Below, in pieces: positions 1 through 12,517 of a DNA stretch of 64,000 nt. The position numbers were made by a program, and so were the translations under genes. Numbering within the stretch: position 1 is the stretch's first letter; every line of letters starts with the position of its first letter. Where the stretch lies: contig CAKJVC010000162.1 of NCBI GenBank assembly GCA_918026815.1, forward strand, positions 87,365 through 151,364. The letters are read 5' to 3'. The notes under the pieces are model-generated. The model saw nothing but the letters and a program-made list of their open reading frames with translations, ran no database searches and had not been told where the DNA came from. Origin of the DNA: Chalara sp. BL73 (lineage: Eukaryota; Ascomycota; Leotiomycetes; Helotiales).

Positions 1-670
1 TATCGGAAATACTGAGGGACAGGACCGCAAGCTCGGCTGGGTGGGTTATAACTGAGTGCCCGGTGACAGCGATGCTAAAGGACAACATGATAGAGGATAC
101 AGACGCGTGGAAATGCAAATAAGTATTGATAATTATGGCATAACTAGATCTGAGGAAGGAGAACGACAGGCTGAACATATATTGGCAGTGGGGCTGATGC
201 CTGATCAGCGGCTGAGGGCAAACTGCGCTAATATCTTGTCAGAAGGTAGCGAGCTTACTATTACCTCCAAATGTGGAAATTGTGCAACGAACTATATTTA
301 CGCATATAATTCAATTGAGGTTCCGTATATGTGAAGAAATTTCGAAATTTATGTCTTGGCTAGATTTTGATAGGAAAATCAGGATACACCTGCGAACGAT
401 GCTTGGTAAATATCGATAGTTGAGCATGCTTTCAGAACATACCAATCAATAACAAAAAAGACAAATGCCTGCGGCGTGACAGTGCTTGATTGCACTTGAG
501 CGGTCTCTCCCCGCGCGTAGATGGTGATGTGTATGCGTCATCGAAATGGAAAAAAAGCTTGCCCGTTCTCAAAAGCGCGAAATACTGCTGAAAGGAAAGA
601 AAAGAAGACGAGACTTGTGCTGCAGTCATTAAGTATTAAATTAGTTCTCGCAACTCATGGTATCTCCTGT
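1..670. other. Intergenic, no gene supported
   Basis: Only short unrelated reading frames are present, none with a recognisable domain, signal peptide or splice pattern. Part of it must be the 3' flank of the GPI-type gene that ends at 671. Confidence 0.5.
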
Positions 671-1426
671 TCACATGAGTGTCATTCCTCCAACACCAGC
701 AACAAACAGCCATAGCAGGGCTCCCAGTCCTGAGGCTCCGTTGACCCCATGGATTCGTGCTATGCTCGCACCACTATCCTTTGTCGTCTCTGCAGCTGAG
801 CTTGCACTGTCCGTGGTGTTAGGGCTCTGCGCGCCTCCTCCAAACTTCTTCACTGGCTTGCCCCTTGGCGTCCCATTATCCCGCCATGTAACCACTTGTC
901 CACTCGGCCTCATATTCTTGACCACAAATGGCATGCTCGCAAAATAAAATGCTCCGTCACCGCTAACAGACGACTCGCCCTGCCCGTCGTTTCCTGGGTA
1001 TAATTCGAACCAGCACATCTGCCCCGTGGTTTCGTTACCAACGAAGAAATCATACCCGAGGAATGGCGAAGAGCCAGATTGGACACCGCTGCCGAACGCG
1101 CCGCTTGAGAAGAACATCATTTGTTCCCATGTGCCATCGCTAGATACTTGACCAACGCTCGAGTTGAAGGTGCTGTTCGATGGGTAAATGGGTGTCGAGG
1201 ATGGGATATGCGTGCATCGTAGCAGAAAGAATGACATCCATCCCACCGGTGTAGTCCATCCTCCCCATATATTGTCACCTGCTGAGAAGTTGAGGGCGGA
1301 TTCGACTTTGCCAGAGGTGTAGTCAATGAGCGTATGGGGCTCCACTGGGTATGGGTACTTGAATTGGGCGCTGACGAAGCCGAAGACGCCAAACAGAATT
1401 GTGGCTGGCAAGAGGTGAAACTGCAT
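671..1426 (-). CDS. Secreted, probably GPI-anchored protein of unknown function
   Basis: A single-exon reading frame of 251 aa starting at ATG 1426. The N-terminus is a classic signal peptide (hydrophobic residues about 4-20, ending VSAQ). The mature part contains several N-x-S/T sequons (for example NFS, NST, NSS, NET, NTT) and a Ser/Thr/Ala-rich stretch around 200-225. The last about 20 residues form a hydrophobic tail (LGALLWLFVAGVGG) preceded by small residues (NGAS), the layout of a GPI-attachment signal. I see no catalytic motif and no cysteine pattern typical of CFEM or hydrophobins. It probably sits on the plasma membrane or cell wall. Function is unknown; the surface location is inference from the two terminal signals. 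A small internal intron near residue 65 cannot be excluded. Confidence 0.7.
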   Translation of the reverse strand: MQFHLLPATILFGVFGFVSAQFKYPYPVEPHTLIDYTSGKVESALNFSAGDNIWGGWTTPVGWMSFFLLRCTHIPSSTPIYPSNSTFNSSVGQVSSDGTWEQMMFFSSGAFGSGVQSGSSPFLGYDFFVGNETTGQMCWFELYPGNDGQGESSVSGDGAFYFASMPFVVKNMRPSGQVVTWRDNGTPRGKPVKKFGGGAQSPNTTDSASSAAETTKDSGASIARIHGVNGASGLGALLWLFVAGVGGMTLM

Positions 1427-2126
1427 GCTTTCAATCTAAATGAATGACGATGAACTGAAAATGTACAAAAGAATAGATGAAATAAACAGCGAGGAGTAGC
1501 ACCAAAATATGTACAAAATGCCTCTATTCAAATCCTGAAAAATATTTGACGAAACCACTCAATCCTTCGACTTTGGAACAATTTCAAGTTTGGCGCCAAG
1601 ACATCAAGACTTGGCCACCTCAAAGCCTCTTTCCGGCGTGACTATTAAGATCATTTCGCCACTCTATCTTTTGTGAACATCGTCGGAGAAAATACAGTAG
1701 CAAGCACAAATCTGTTAATCGCATAGACTTTGAGCGGCTTGGCTTCCGAATTATATCTTGTAACGTTATGTTAGTGCAAACAAAGATCACCTCCGTATAT
1801 CTAAAGTTTCGCCCGTTGGACTGCTTTGATTATCGTTCATAGTTATTTCCATCGAAGTAATATAGACGTTGAGAATGGTTGTATCAAGAGCTATTTGATG
1901 GTGAGTATTCGGAGTTCCCGAAATAATGATTTAGCAATGGTCCTTTGAATGATACCATGAAAACGGTGAATTGAGTCACGAGGCAAGCCGCCTATTGGGG
2001 ATTAAAACTCCTAAGGATTAGTGAAAGAAGGTGCTTGTGAAGCCCTATTTATTCAGAAATTTCCTCCCTCGACCTCACGGCTTCAAACCTTTGATCTTTT
2101 CGATCTATTTCACCTTCCAATCTAAG
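1427..2126. other. Divergent intergenic region
   Basis: About 700 bp between two divergently transcribed genes (671-1426 on minus, 2127-3242 on plus). It should hold both promoters. No repeat, RNA gene or further coding exon was recognised. Confidence 0.5.
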
Positions 2127-3242
2127 ATGTCTGCAACCATGAGGATTGTTAGAGTTCCCTCCCAGCAGGTTGATGATTACCCAAAGAATTATAACAGTGG
2201 TTTCCATAAGGAGCAAGACGCACCTGGCCTTAGTGAGCACGTCGAGATTTGATATATTAATGAGTAAGGCTGTGCTAATTCGAAAACACAGCTGCACCTA
2301 CCGAAGAACCGACAAGATTCAGTCCATGGCTCGATCTCATTGCTAGGTCTCGAGGCATTGATCGCGACCAGATCCAAAGAATTTCTCTTACTCAAAGGCA
2401 AGGGCAGTGAGTAAAAGATGGAGACGATTGGTCAATGGCATTCTAAGGCTTTTGGAGGCTTCTTTTCGCAGCTTCGAGCAGCACAGTTCATACTCATGTC
2501 CTGAACCGAACATATGGTCAGTAATTTTAACGAAGGTTATAGCAGGAAGGTATTTGCTAAATCTCTTCTCCATGAAGTTGAAGAACTTACCGATGAGATC
2601 GTGCCCTCATTTTCGCACCTGATCTTCCCACCGTCAGGTCTTTTTCTTCGACTCGATGCTTGTTCTCCGAAAGACGGCAAAAATGGCACTCAGCCCCTTC
2701 GCAACGTGGACGATGTGGTTCTGCGTATCACATCCTCCTTCCGAGCACGAAATGCCATTGATGGCGCTCTCAAACGCATGGAAAACTCTGGTCAAGATGA
2801 AGGTATCAACTTCTACTTCCTGCCATTCAACGATAAGATGTCGACTGCACACGAATATCGCGTCTTCTGCGCTCCGCCCAATGGTAGCATCACTGCTGTG
2901 AGCCAGTACAAATGGCATACTCGCTCCGTATTCCAGGGGCGGTTCTCGGACAGAGAAATCGATACGATTCTGGTTGATATCATGAAGGAGATCCGAAGAG
3001 TCCATGGTGAGATTTTGGAGGAGCTTGATGCGAGCAAGATGGACAGGCTTTTGCTCACACAGGGCTTCTCTTTTGATGTCATGTATGAAGAGTATACGCA
3101 AAAGTGTTATCTGATTGAGCTGAACTCGTTCGGCGCCAGGTCAGGCTGTGGATCTTGCTTGTACCATTGGATCAGGGATATGGATACTTTGTATGGGACG
3201 GAGGATGATGTTGAGTTCAGGATATCGGTGGACTCAGAGTAG
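2127..3242 (+). CDS. D123/CDC123-like ATP-grasp protein
   Basis: Three exons, 2127-2232, 2292-2406 and 2546-3242, give 305 aa in frame. Intron 1 runs from GTGAGC to ACAG with a CTAAT branch site; intron 2 (139 nt) runs from GTGAGT to TAGCAG. Features typical of the D123 family are seen in the C-terminal half: FLRLDACSPKDG (about residue 100), YRVFCAPPNGSITAVSQY (about 185-202) and YLIELNSFGARSGCGSC (about 268-284), the ATP-grasp-type nucleotide and metal-binding segments. Canonical Cdc123 is the assembly chaperone of translation factor eIF2; this protein looks like a fungal side branch, so the role in eIF2 assembly is not certain. The second intron is longer than its neighbours and is the least certain part of the model. 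Confidence 0.7.
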
Positions 3243-4016
3243 TGATGAGAACATTCGAAGATTCCACGAAAATATCAATGTCCTGAAATGGATACATTTT
3301 GCTTTTCTCAAAAAGACTATCGCCTGATAAGTAGACTCCGGATGGTAGTAGCTATGTATTAGCAGGCGATTGTTTATTCTTGTGCCTTTCTTCTATTTAG
3401 TGTGTAACTGCCTCTGTACCCACTTCTTAATTTGTCTCAGAAATTCATAAATCTATCCGCGTTCTTGGGGCCTACGAGTCCACCACAACAGCAAATCACA
3501 CCATTTGATCCTTTTAAGCAATATTTGGTAACGAATTTTGAGATTGGCAAGGATTGTTCCACATACCCGCTTAATGCAAGCAACAAAGAGGCTCAAACAT
3601 TCATCTAACTAACCGCGCCGTTTGATTTTCGGTATTAAAGCCTCGTTGCGAGTTTGAGTTGTGCAAGGCTGTCTCGAAGTAATAGTATTTATCGCAGATA
3701 TGTGCCTATCTTGAGGTTCGGAATCTATTCGCTTGCTGGCGAATGCAGCATGCCGAACTGGGAATACAGCCTATGCGGGGTATTGGCGGGGTACCTCAGT
3801 ATGCACCCCTCTCCTGTACAACTTGAAGTCACTATGTATGGTTGGGAGGGAGTTCCTATGCATTCCTACAATCTCGGGTGAGATCTTCCGTCTATAAAAG
3901 TGGCGGGTTCCTTCCTTCTCAAATGCTTCATCAGGATAGTAATTGCCGAGAAAAAACACCCCCCAAAGTCTCTTGCTCCCCGTTCTTCGCAAATTGTTCT
4001 GTTATTGTTTTTCAAA
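3243..4016. other. Intergenic region
   Basis: About 770 bp between two co-directional genes. It must contain the 3' end of the D123-like transcript and the promoter of the dehydrogenase. No supported gene or repeat was seen. Confidence 0.45.
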
Positions 4017-5095
4017 ATGTCTCTTCTACGTCACTCAGGATGCTTGAAATATCTTAGTCCATCTAAGGCGATTTGTTTGAATTCAGTGGTTCCGTTCATG
4101 TCCCGGCGCAATTTCTCCCATACACCTAGCAGGGGTGCAATACTGGAAAAAAGGTCTAGTAACGCAGACAGTAAAAGTCAGACAGCGGCTACAAGAGATA
4201 ACAAGAAGAGGACTGCAATCGTGACTGGATCTGCACGTGGAATGCAGGTCACCAGATCTCAGATACTCGCAACCTCTGCTGATAAGTAAGTAGTGGAAAG
4301 GCCATAGCCATTCGCCTCGCAGAAGATGGATTCGATGTCTGCGTGAACGATGTTCCGGCGAATCAAGCTGGCATTGATGAAGTAAGACTCACTCAGCCAG
4401 CCCCTTAGTTGAGCATCGGCTAATTCATTACGCGAAACTATCAGACCGTGAAAGAGATTCAAGGTCTGGGACGGTCGGCATGCGGATATGCTGCTGACGT
4501 ATCCAAGCTTTCTCAAGTAGAGAGACTGATTGACACTTCCGTGGCGACCCTCGGTCCTCTCAATGTGATGACCGCGAATGCAGGGATCGCGCAAGTCAAG
4601 CCGCTATTAGACCTTTCTGAACAGGATGTTAGAAGGATGTTCGAGGTCAATGTTTTCGGTGTGTTTAACTGCTACAGTGCAGCTGCCAGGCAGATGATCA
4701 AGCAGGGCAGCGGCGGAAAGCTCATCGGGTGTGCGAGCATCGTGGCATTCCGCCCCTTCGCTATGCTCTCTCACTACTCAGCCTCCAAGTTTGCCGTTCG
4801 TGGGTTTACGCAAGCCTTCGCAATGGAGATGGCCGAACATAAGATCACCGTCAACGGCTATGCTCCTGGCATAGTCGGGACGGCGATGTGGGATCTCATT
4901 GACGAGGAGCTTGGGAAGAAGGATGGGAGACAGAAGGGAGAGACGATCAAGAAGTATACGGAGGACCTGATTGCGTTGGGAAGGACAAGTGTTCCAGAGG
5001 ATGTATCCAAGTGTGTTAGCTTTCTTGCGGGCAGCGATAGCGATTATATGACCGGGCAGACCTTGATTATTGATGGTGGGATTATCCTCAATTGA
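4017..5095 (+). CDS. Short-chain dehydrogenase/reductase, diacetyl/acetoin reductase-like
   Basis: Exons 4017-4243, 4294-4381 and 4445-5095 encode 321 aa. About 65 N-terminal residues rich in Ser/Arg/Lys precede the Rossmann fold and look like a mitochondrial presequence (MSRRNFSHTPSRG). Classical SDR motifs follow: TGSARGIG (cofactor loop, rebuilt across intron 1), TANAGIA, the active-site Y-x3-K in HYSASKFA, and a C-terminal end GQTLIIDGG. Overall resemblance is to diacetyl/acetoin and 2,3-butanediol dehydrogenases, which use NAD(P)H on small diketones; substrate is inferred only. Intron 1 has no usable GT donor: only a GC donor at 4244 (GCAGGT) with acceptor TAG at 4293 restores the GIG motif. 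Intron 2 (4382-4444) is a normal GTAAGA...CAG intron. Confidence 0.85.
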
Positions 5096-7610
5096 GGTAG
5101 GAATGGGAGATCATGGAGGATTAGGAGTGCGCGACAGATCTGTCGATGTGTTGGAAATTAATGGGAAATTTGAGCTCAAAATCCTGGGATTTTATGATTT
5201 AAAAACGAGCATGAATCCATGCATATGTAGCCAAAATTCATGGACTCCCATTCGGAGTAATAGGAGAAACTTTGACATGTCGAGTGTGGGTTGTATAGCT
5301 GCGTTTCGCACAGAGCATTGCTCAAGAGAACTCAATTTGGCTCTGCGCAAAGGACATTAAGGTCTTGTAATTAGAAATGACGATGGTGAAATATACTTAG
5401 AAAGATCAAGCTACATCGACCTTCCCCAGATGCAATATAGTAAATCCAGGATATGCCACCGGATCCGCATAATACAGAGCACCCAACATGCCCCTTAGCA
5501 ATCGACATCTCTCCTCTATTTTTGTGACTAGGTGCAATATCCAAATCTCCCAAGGTACCAGCCTTTATATCATCTAGAATTAAGACTCCTCCATCTTTGG
5601 CCATCCGATATAGACCTCTCTCAACTCGTCCTTGGTGGGCTTCTAGTCTTCTGGGAGCCATTCTTCCTCTGTTACATCGAGGAATCGTCGCCGACTGCTA
5701 CACCGCTTCCCTCCGATCATTCTTGGCTTAGTACAAAATGCATTTTCCTGCCCTTGGTCTTCATTGCGAGAATTTGGGGCTCCTAATAGATCCCAGCCAA
5801 AAAATTTAAGTTCGACCAAGTCATGGTTGCTCGCACCATTACGCCACCAGTCGATGGCCGGCCATAAACTGTACAGCCGTGCTTAGAGTAAACTGCTCGG
5901 TCGGTTGTGGACAGCGGCGCAGGACAAGATAGTCCGCAAATGATTCATCCACGAGGCGCCGAGGGCGTCTCGGCAGGAGCTCGATTTCGATGGCGGGTTG
6001 GAGCCATAGCAGCGTTACCAGCCCAGCTAATTGTTGCTGAGTGGTGGCAACTTGAGGCGGTACTAGCATGGTATTCCAGATAAGGAATTTTTAATCCAGC
6101 TTAAGGTTCCGGTATGAGAATGTGGGAGGAAGCTAATGGAATCTTCGCCGCCTTATATTATAAGGGAGCCAGCGCGTAAGCGGGGGGTGCCCGCATATGT
6201 ACTCGATTGCCATCTGACGGTTCTGTGTTCCGCCAGCTTCGCACGTAAGTTGTTGAACGATATATAAGGCGCGCAATAGTACTTTGGCAAGAAGCCATGT
6301 GCTTTTTGCCGTTTCACATAAGTTCTAAGCGAGACGACAGCCATCTATAGGAATATAACTACTCATCATCCTAATCGGTTCTACTGCTCGCTACGCCTCA
6401 CCATGCTTTCAGACTTCGACCGTAAAAAACTTTAAAGCCCTTCGGGCTTCCAGGAGAGCAGAAACCGCGAGCTGTCGGCCGCATTTCTATTGCGGCGTAG
6501 ATTGTTGGTATTGCAGAGAGCGATGCTTCCGGCCAAATTAGTTGTGCTGCATCCAATGCTATTTCATGATCCGCTACTCCGACAACCTGGTGTTTAACGT
6601 GACTGTAGCATCCTTCCCGCATTGCCCGAGACCATATGCCTGCTCATTATCGAGGAATATTTCGAGTCATGCATTTGAAAACCCTACACGCTCTCAGGCG
6701 TCGCCCATGCTGTTTATATGCAGCGCCAGCGAGATATGCGGGAAGTCTGGCTCTTGGTCAGACTTGGCACTTCATGTAAGCATCCTATTACAATTCATGG
6801 GTGTGGATACAAATGCCGGGTGGCATGAAGGCCGAACAGAACGGCTGTACCTATAAGTGGAGGATATTGACTGCTGGGCAAGTCGGAGACCCATTGGTTA
6901 TAGAGTCGACTCTTTAGACTGGGCATTTGAATCCGACATCGACAGGTAGCTCTCTAATGATATTGAATCACTTGATTTGGCCCCCGGAGCTTACTCTGAT
7001 GATTTCTGCATATCTATCTTGCAGCTCACTGGCTTCGCTACCCATGGCCAACATACAGCTTCTGAAGCGTAGAACCTGTAGTGTATAAATCAATAGAGAG
7101 GTTGCTACGGCAGATGCTCGCTGCTTATGTTCCAGAACGTCTCGCTTCACGCTATAACTAACTTGTCTTCGGTGATACTTTTTTGGAGATGCCTCACAAT
7201 AATGGAGTGACTGGTACATACCAATTTCGAATGGAAGCATATGGAGATACAGTCGCAGAGGTGCTTTCCTGCCAGAACTGCCAAGCGTCCCCTCCCGCTC
7301 ACCCGTAACAGCACGCCAAAACGCTCAATTCAAGGGTGTTCCTGAAGTCTAACAAGACATACGAAATGGCCTATAAATAATATGCTGTTGTCGATTACCA
7401 TTGAGTATGATGGTGTAGGCAGCATGTGAAACCAAAGTTACGGCAATAACCAAGGGCGTTGGAACGGACGGCTCAGTACACGGCTACTGGGAGAAAATAC
7501 GCCTCCGAAGTACCAGAAGCTGGCAGCGGAACAGACATCTAGGTAGGGATATAAATTGAATCAATCTCAACGTTTAGATCTATAGAAATTTTCTACAGGC
7601 TACAGTAATT
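5096..7610. other. 2.5-kb gene-free stretch
   Basis: No reading frame here has a recognisable domain or a plausible fungal gene structure. A 76-codon ATG frame on the minus strand (5839-6069) ends in a protein-like stretch but has no recognisable homology and could be a relic. No terminal repeats or tandem arrays were noticed by eye. It may be degraded repeat DNA, but that could not be tested here. Confidence 0.4.
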
Positions 7611-9620
7611 TTACCACAGCGCATCAGGTGAGTCCCAGTACCATGTCGAGTTCTCTCCGGGGGCTTCCTTTGTCGAAAACCCATTTCCAAGGTATTGGAA
7701 TCTGTTCTTCGTTTCTCGTCTCCACTCAAAGTCTTCCCATCGCGGATTTTCTAACATGTGAAACCAATGTAGCCGACTTCCGGGATGCAAGGCTGTCACA
7801 GGACCATCCATCTTTCCGTTCTTGAACCACGACCTACATGGTGCGGACCATGCGGTACGAGGCATGAACTGTGCGATGTGCTCGGAGAAATCGTCTACCG
7901 CAGCTGGGAGAGGGCGAACAGATATTGTATGCTCTAGCTGACATTTCTGAATAACTTTTGTTATGTATTTGGCAAGGTGTTCGGTGATTGTAAGGACACT
8001 GCCATGTCCAATGGGTGCATTAGGGCCGAGAAAGGCTGTTTTACAAAATCAGAAAAGCCATACTGAGAATAACCGAAAAGATACTCACTAAAGTAGTTAG
8101 GCATGCCGGGGACCATGCATGACATGTACGCTGCTGGAAGATTATCCTTCCATATGTCTTGGAGATTCCCAAACTCGCCAATCATTGGAAACCGTGGGAC
8201 AAACGAAGTGTTAAATCCGGTAGCACAAACAATAGCATCAAGCTCTATCAGCTCTCCGTTTTTGAGCCTGATGCCCTTGGGGCAGACTTCTTGAATACCG
8301 TCGTTGATCAAATCGACGTTTGTCGCGCCTAATGCCCTCAAATATCCAACCCCAGGTGTCAATCGTCGGGCTCCAACTGGAAAATCGGGAATCAGTGCCT
8401 CAGTGAGAGTTTTATCTTGATTGAGCATTTGACCCATATATCCAGTTAGCATCTTCTTGGCCATCATTGACTCTGGGGTTCCATTAATGGTCTGTAATAC
8501 GTTAGAGACAGCGCGATATTAAGCTTCTACGTCGTACCATCTTGAACTTCCCGTTGACCTCGTTTTCGACAGCCTTGATGAATTTCATGTACAGGTCTGG
8601 ATGCGTCTTGAACTGCTCTATCTGCTCTGGCGTAAAATTGCCTTCGGCATCCATCTTAATAGAGGCTATCAGAGCGGAGTTTGCATTGGCGGCCATCATC
8701 TGCGAAGGTGGAGGAAGAACCCATGTTGGAGAACGGATGAAGTGAACTAACTTCTGCACATCTATCGAGTAGTGAGTAACACGTTGAAGTCCTATGATAG
8801 AAGCTGGCTTACCTGGCTGAAGAGCAGGAACTAATTGGATTCCTGAAGATCCATTTCCAATTACCGCAACTCGTTTGTTTCCATATTCAAATTTCTCTGG
8901 CCAATTTGCAGAGTGAATGAGATCGCCGGCGAAAGTATGTAGACCCTTGATGTCGGGAAATTTCCAATCACTTTGATGGTCAGTGAAAGATTTATACGGG
9001 CGCACGCGCACTTACTTCAGGATTCCGGATGCATCAAGCAGGAAATGACATATATCTTCGAATTCCACTCCTGTTGCATTGTTTTTCACTTTCAAAAGCC
9101 ATTCGCCTGACCTTTCTTGCCATCGTGCGTGAATAACACTGTGCGAGAGTTTTATATTACCTCTCAAGCCATGAACATCACAAACGTGCTGCAAATACTT
9201 CTGAATCTCGTTCGATTCTGAATAAAGTGCGCTCCAACCTGGGTTGGGAGTATGTGAAAACTGGTAGTTGTGTGAGGGGATATCGCATCTGCATCCTGGG
9301 TACCTATAGATATTACTTGGTTGCTCCACGCCTTCAGCTTCTTTCCTATTAAGGACCTTAACTTACCTATTCTCGAACCACGTTCCTCCGACTTCGGAGT
9401 TCTTTTCATAGACAATGTGCTCAAAGTTGCTGGTGTTGAGGTTCAGAGTGCGGATCATGTTAATTCCACTGACACCTGCTCCAATGGTCACGATTCGGAC
9501 CCGACGCAAAGTTCCAATCGGCTCATTTTTGATAACATATGGAGGTGCTTCTCCAGAAGAGTGATTTTCGGAGAGTTCCTGACTCGAAAAATTGCCATCT
9601 ACTGCGTCGATTGAGCCCAT
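7611..9620 (-). CDS. Type I Baeyer-Villiger-like FAD monooxygenase
   Basis: Six exons, 9367-9620, 9016-9303, 8813-8970, 8538-8761, 8089-8491 and 7611-8035, join to 583 aa; all five introns are 46-63 nt GT-AG. The protein has two Rossmann GxGxxG motifs (IGAGVSG at about 46-52 for FAD, IGNGSSG at about 218-224 for NADPH) and, between them, FAGDLIHSANWP (about 194-205), which fits the type I BVMO fingerprint FxGxxxHxxxWP. GTWFENRYPGCRCD near residue 80 is also typical of the family. These enzymes insert one oxygen atom next to a carbonyl, or oxygenate heteroatoms, using NADPH and O2. The substrate cannot be read from sequence. No polyketide, terpene or peptide synthase gene lies within reach, so membership of a biosynthetic cluster is not supported. 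Confidence 0.88.
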
Positions 9621-12409
9621 TTTGCTGCACGCGGTTGAGAAATGAAATTGCTATGATGAGTATGAAATGCTCATCTAGAAGCACTCCCACTCTGCATTTA
9701 TCGAGGAGTCAAGAAAGGAGATCACGTAAGAAGCAAGTGAATCTCAAGCTTGCACTTGGTGAATCAAAGCTCGTTACCAGCCTCTGCATTGGCCCTATTA
9801 CGAAGGTTTGCCTCCGCGTCGCGTTGAAGGAATATGGCACAGCAGAGACCTCGTTATCCTCCAACTTTCCTCGAAAGTCGAGGGCCAGAAAAGCAGCCGC
9901 GTCTGCATGCTTTCTCCAAAATTCGCCTGGTGGATCTGCAGGTCTGGACGGACCTGTTTCTTTGACTTTGGCCCCTTCAATAAGTGAAGGTTGGACAGGG
10001 GTGGCAGCGGCGCCGAGCTGAAAACCCGAGCCTAACGAGCGCTTCTCAGTGGTCGGTTTACGACATTTGCAAGATTCGGGATCTCGAATCTCAGAACGGT
10101 GAAGATTCAAGAACGTTTCGTCTCGTGATATGAAAGTCCGATATATGGGGAGGTAGGCTCGGTCGGGAATAAATCCTCTTCTCATACTCGACTTCTTAGG
10201 GAAGCAGGACCAACAGTGGAGCCAAGACTCTCCGCCCCATTTCACCTATTATTAGCCAAATCTCAACACTTCAACCACTTTATATCCTCACCTTGAACGG
10301 GAATAATCCTTTGCGCACATTTGATTCATTTTCAAATCACACCAAAATACCCCATCCATAATTCCAATGTTTAAGCAGATAGGTGCATGGATGCTCTATC
10401 CTGCAAAGTCGATGCAGACAGCGGCGAAACGGTACATCATCGTATCTGCAATAATATTATGCGTCCAGTTGCATAATTCTTGAGCATAAACCCGACAAGA
10501 CGGACTAGAGTTTCTGCTGCTCACGTCAAGTTCATAGAGCACTCAGATTGCGGCCAGGCGTATTACAAAGACATGTTGTTTGGAGGCCAGGGAATATTGG
10601 CTTTACTTGTACCGCATAAGGTGTCGATGATCAATAAATGGAGCCTCAAGAATGACTACTCAGGCGGATGCTTCTATGAATGAACAATCATATGGCAAGT
10701 CCGCACGAGGAAGGCGAAAAAAAGTCTTTCATCCGCCATAAGCAGATTGTGCCTCATCTGAAATCATCTTTGCCTACTTTTGCGGCCGTCTGCTCATAGT
10801 CTGGCTATTGTTTGCAGATAGAGATGTATAGCCCAGAATGACACGCAGGCAAAAGCCAGACTGGAATGAGAAGGAAGTTCTAACGATCGCCTGTGAGGGC
10901 TCTGGAATTCGATACTGGTTTCATTACTGGGCCATATCTCAGGCAGCCATTCCGCTGTCTAGAAGACACTGTGCATATTTTACAGTTGGCGGCCTGCAGG
11001 CGATAAATTCGATTGTTCCATGCCCCATCAGCGCTCGATCAATATCTCATCACCAGTGTGATATCTGAGATTTCTTACCGCCATATTATTGTCATCATTT
11101 TTGTGTTTTTAACGCAAACTTTGTGGCTCTCTCTCCCATCATGAAGGGAACAAATTCTTGTCTTTACTAGCCCGGTGTTCCCATCATCATAGTTGTTGTC
11201 TTTCGTGTTGTTGTTCTACTAAGTTCTGGCCGGTTGTGGTTCATCTTGAAACCAGAATGGTCGTTGTAGCCTAATTGACTCAGAAATTGGCAAAAGGCCG
11301 AAACACCTCTTCATGATATATTTGCCAAAGTACGGTTTGCGTTATTCTCTAAGACGTGTTAGTTCGTTACGGATCCGGGGATTTAACGTGATACATTGTT
11401 ACCGGCTTTGCAAGGAGATATATCAGTCACTTTGGAGAGTAGAGTCGCATTCACTCTGATTCTGCTCGAATGCATCACACATGACGAGAATCTCATGAAT
11501 TGGCGTGATCAACAAGCTTATGGCCAACACACGCCGCACGTGTAACAACGCGCGATTGTGCAACTCCGTCATTTCAATGTGATTTTAGCTTGTTTGATCA
11601 GGAAAACAAGTTGAATGTTCTGACTCGTGACGAACCAACTTACCTGAATCTTTATAAACATCCTAAGTGGGGATTTGCGCAGCCCATGAAGGTAAAACGG
11701 CTCCACGGAAACATTGGCGGCTCGGCACGGTTATGGCCGACCTTCAGCCGGAGGCAAAAGTGGAAGCTGCCGACGAAGTTGTACCGGCGGCTAAGTTGAT
11801 TGCTTGCACTCTTTGATGGAGCCAAACTGTTCTCTTGAATCCTTTCATGAGGTGACCTTCTGTTCTTGGATAGAAATATTCTCTTTCGGGTCCTTCATCT
11901 CAAGGTCAGGTTGCAACATGGCCAAAAGCATAAATGTAAAGTGGGGTAGTTTATGGCGAATGTTGACCCTGTCCAGATTGATAAGATTTGATTTCAAGGA
12001 AGCTGGCCGAAATTTTCACGCAAGGACTGCCCCCAGCAGAGAATCGATTCTTCACACTTCAAAGGCTGTTTACTGGAGCTGCAAGGTACTTAATCTAAAA
12101 GTACACCATGAACTGGTCTTGACCAGTGATCCTACGTCATCGGCCTCGTCTTTTTTCCACTTCAGCATATCCCGGGACTAAATCCCAAAGTCTAGTTCTC
12201 CGCCTCCATCTGTCAGTGATCACCAAAAATCTCTGCCACACCAGCATAAGAATGCAACTTCCCCATTAGATTCATGATCCGACGATGAGAAGTGCCAAGA
12301 CTACGTGGGAGCCTAATGTGAGTGGTTGAATTCTTACTTGAAGCATGGCCTGGTTTGTAATTTATTTCCTGGAGCCCCATCTACGCGGAAGATTCTTGAG
12401 AAAAACCAG
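9621..12409. other. 2.8-kb region with no supported gene
   Basis: The longest open stretch is on the minus strand, 9709-10245, but it opens with GTG rather than ATG and shows no known domain or clear splice links. Short plus-strand frames (10838-11068, 11590-11799, 11804-12181) are also unconvincing. It contains the promoter of the monooxygenase (minus) and upstream DNA of the FMN oxidase (plus). Confidence 0.4.
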
Positions 12410-12419
12410 TATATATATT
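12410..12419 (+). promoter_or_regulatory. Candidate TATA box of the FMN oxidase gene
   Basis: TATATATATT lies about 100 bp upstream of ATG 12518, a usual distance for a fungal TATA element with a short leader. Position-based inference only. Confidence 0.4.
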
Positions 12420-12517
12420 CAAGAGCTGTAATTTGCTTGTTGGGGAGTAGCCAGCGGCCTACCACAATCTCAATCCATTTCTTTCTACGGTGCATACTCT
12501 ACAGCTCAAGCATCAAG

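Noticed and set aside
5839..6069. 76-codon minus-strand ATG frame
   Set aside because: Protein-like but short and isolated, without recognisable homology or neighbouring exons.
9709..10245. 178-codon minus-strand open frame
   Set aside because: It opens with GTG, has no domain or splice partners and no convincing ATG near its start; left as intergenic.
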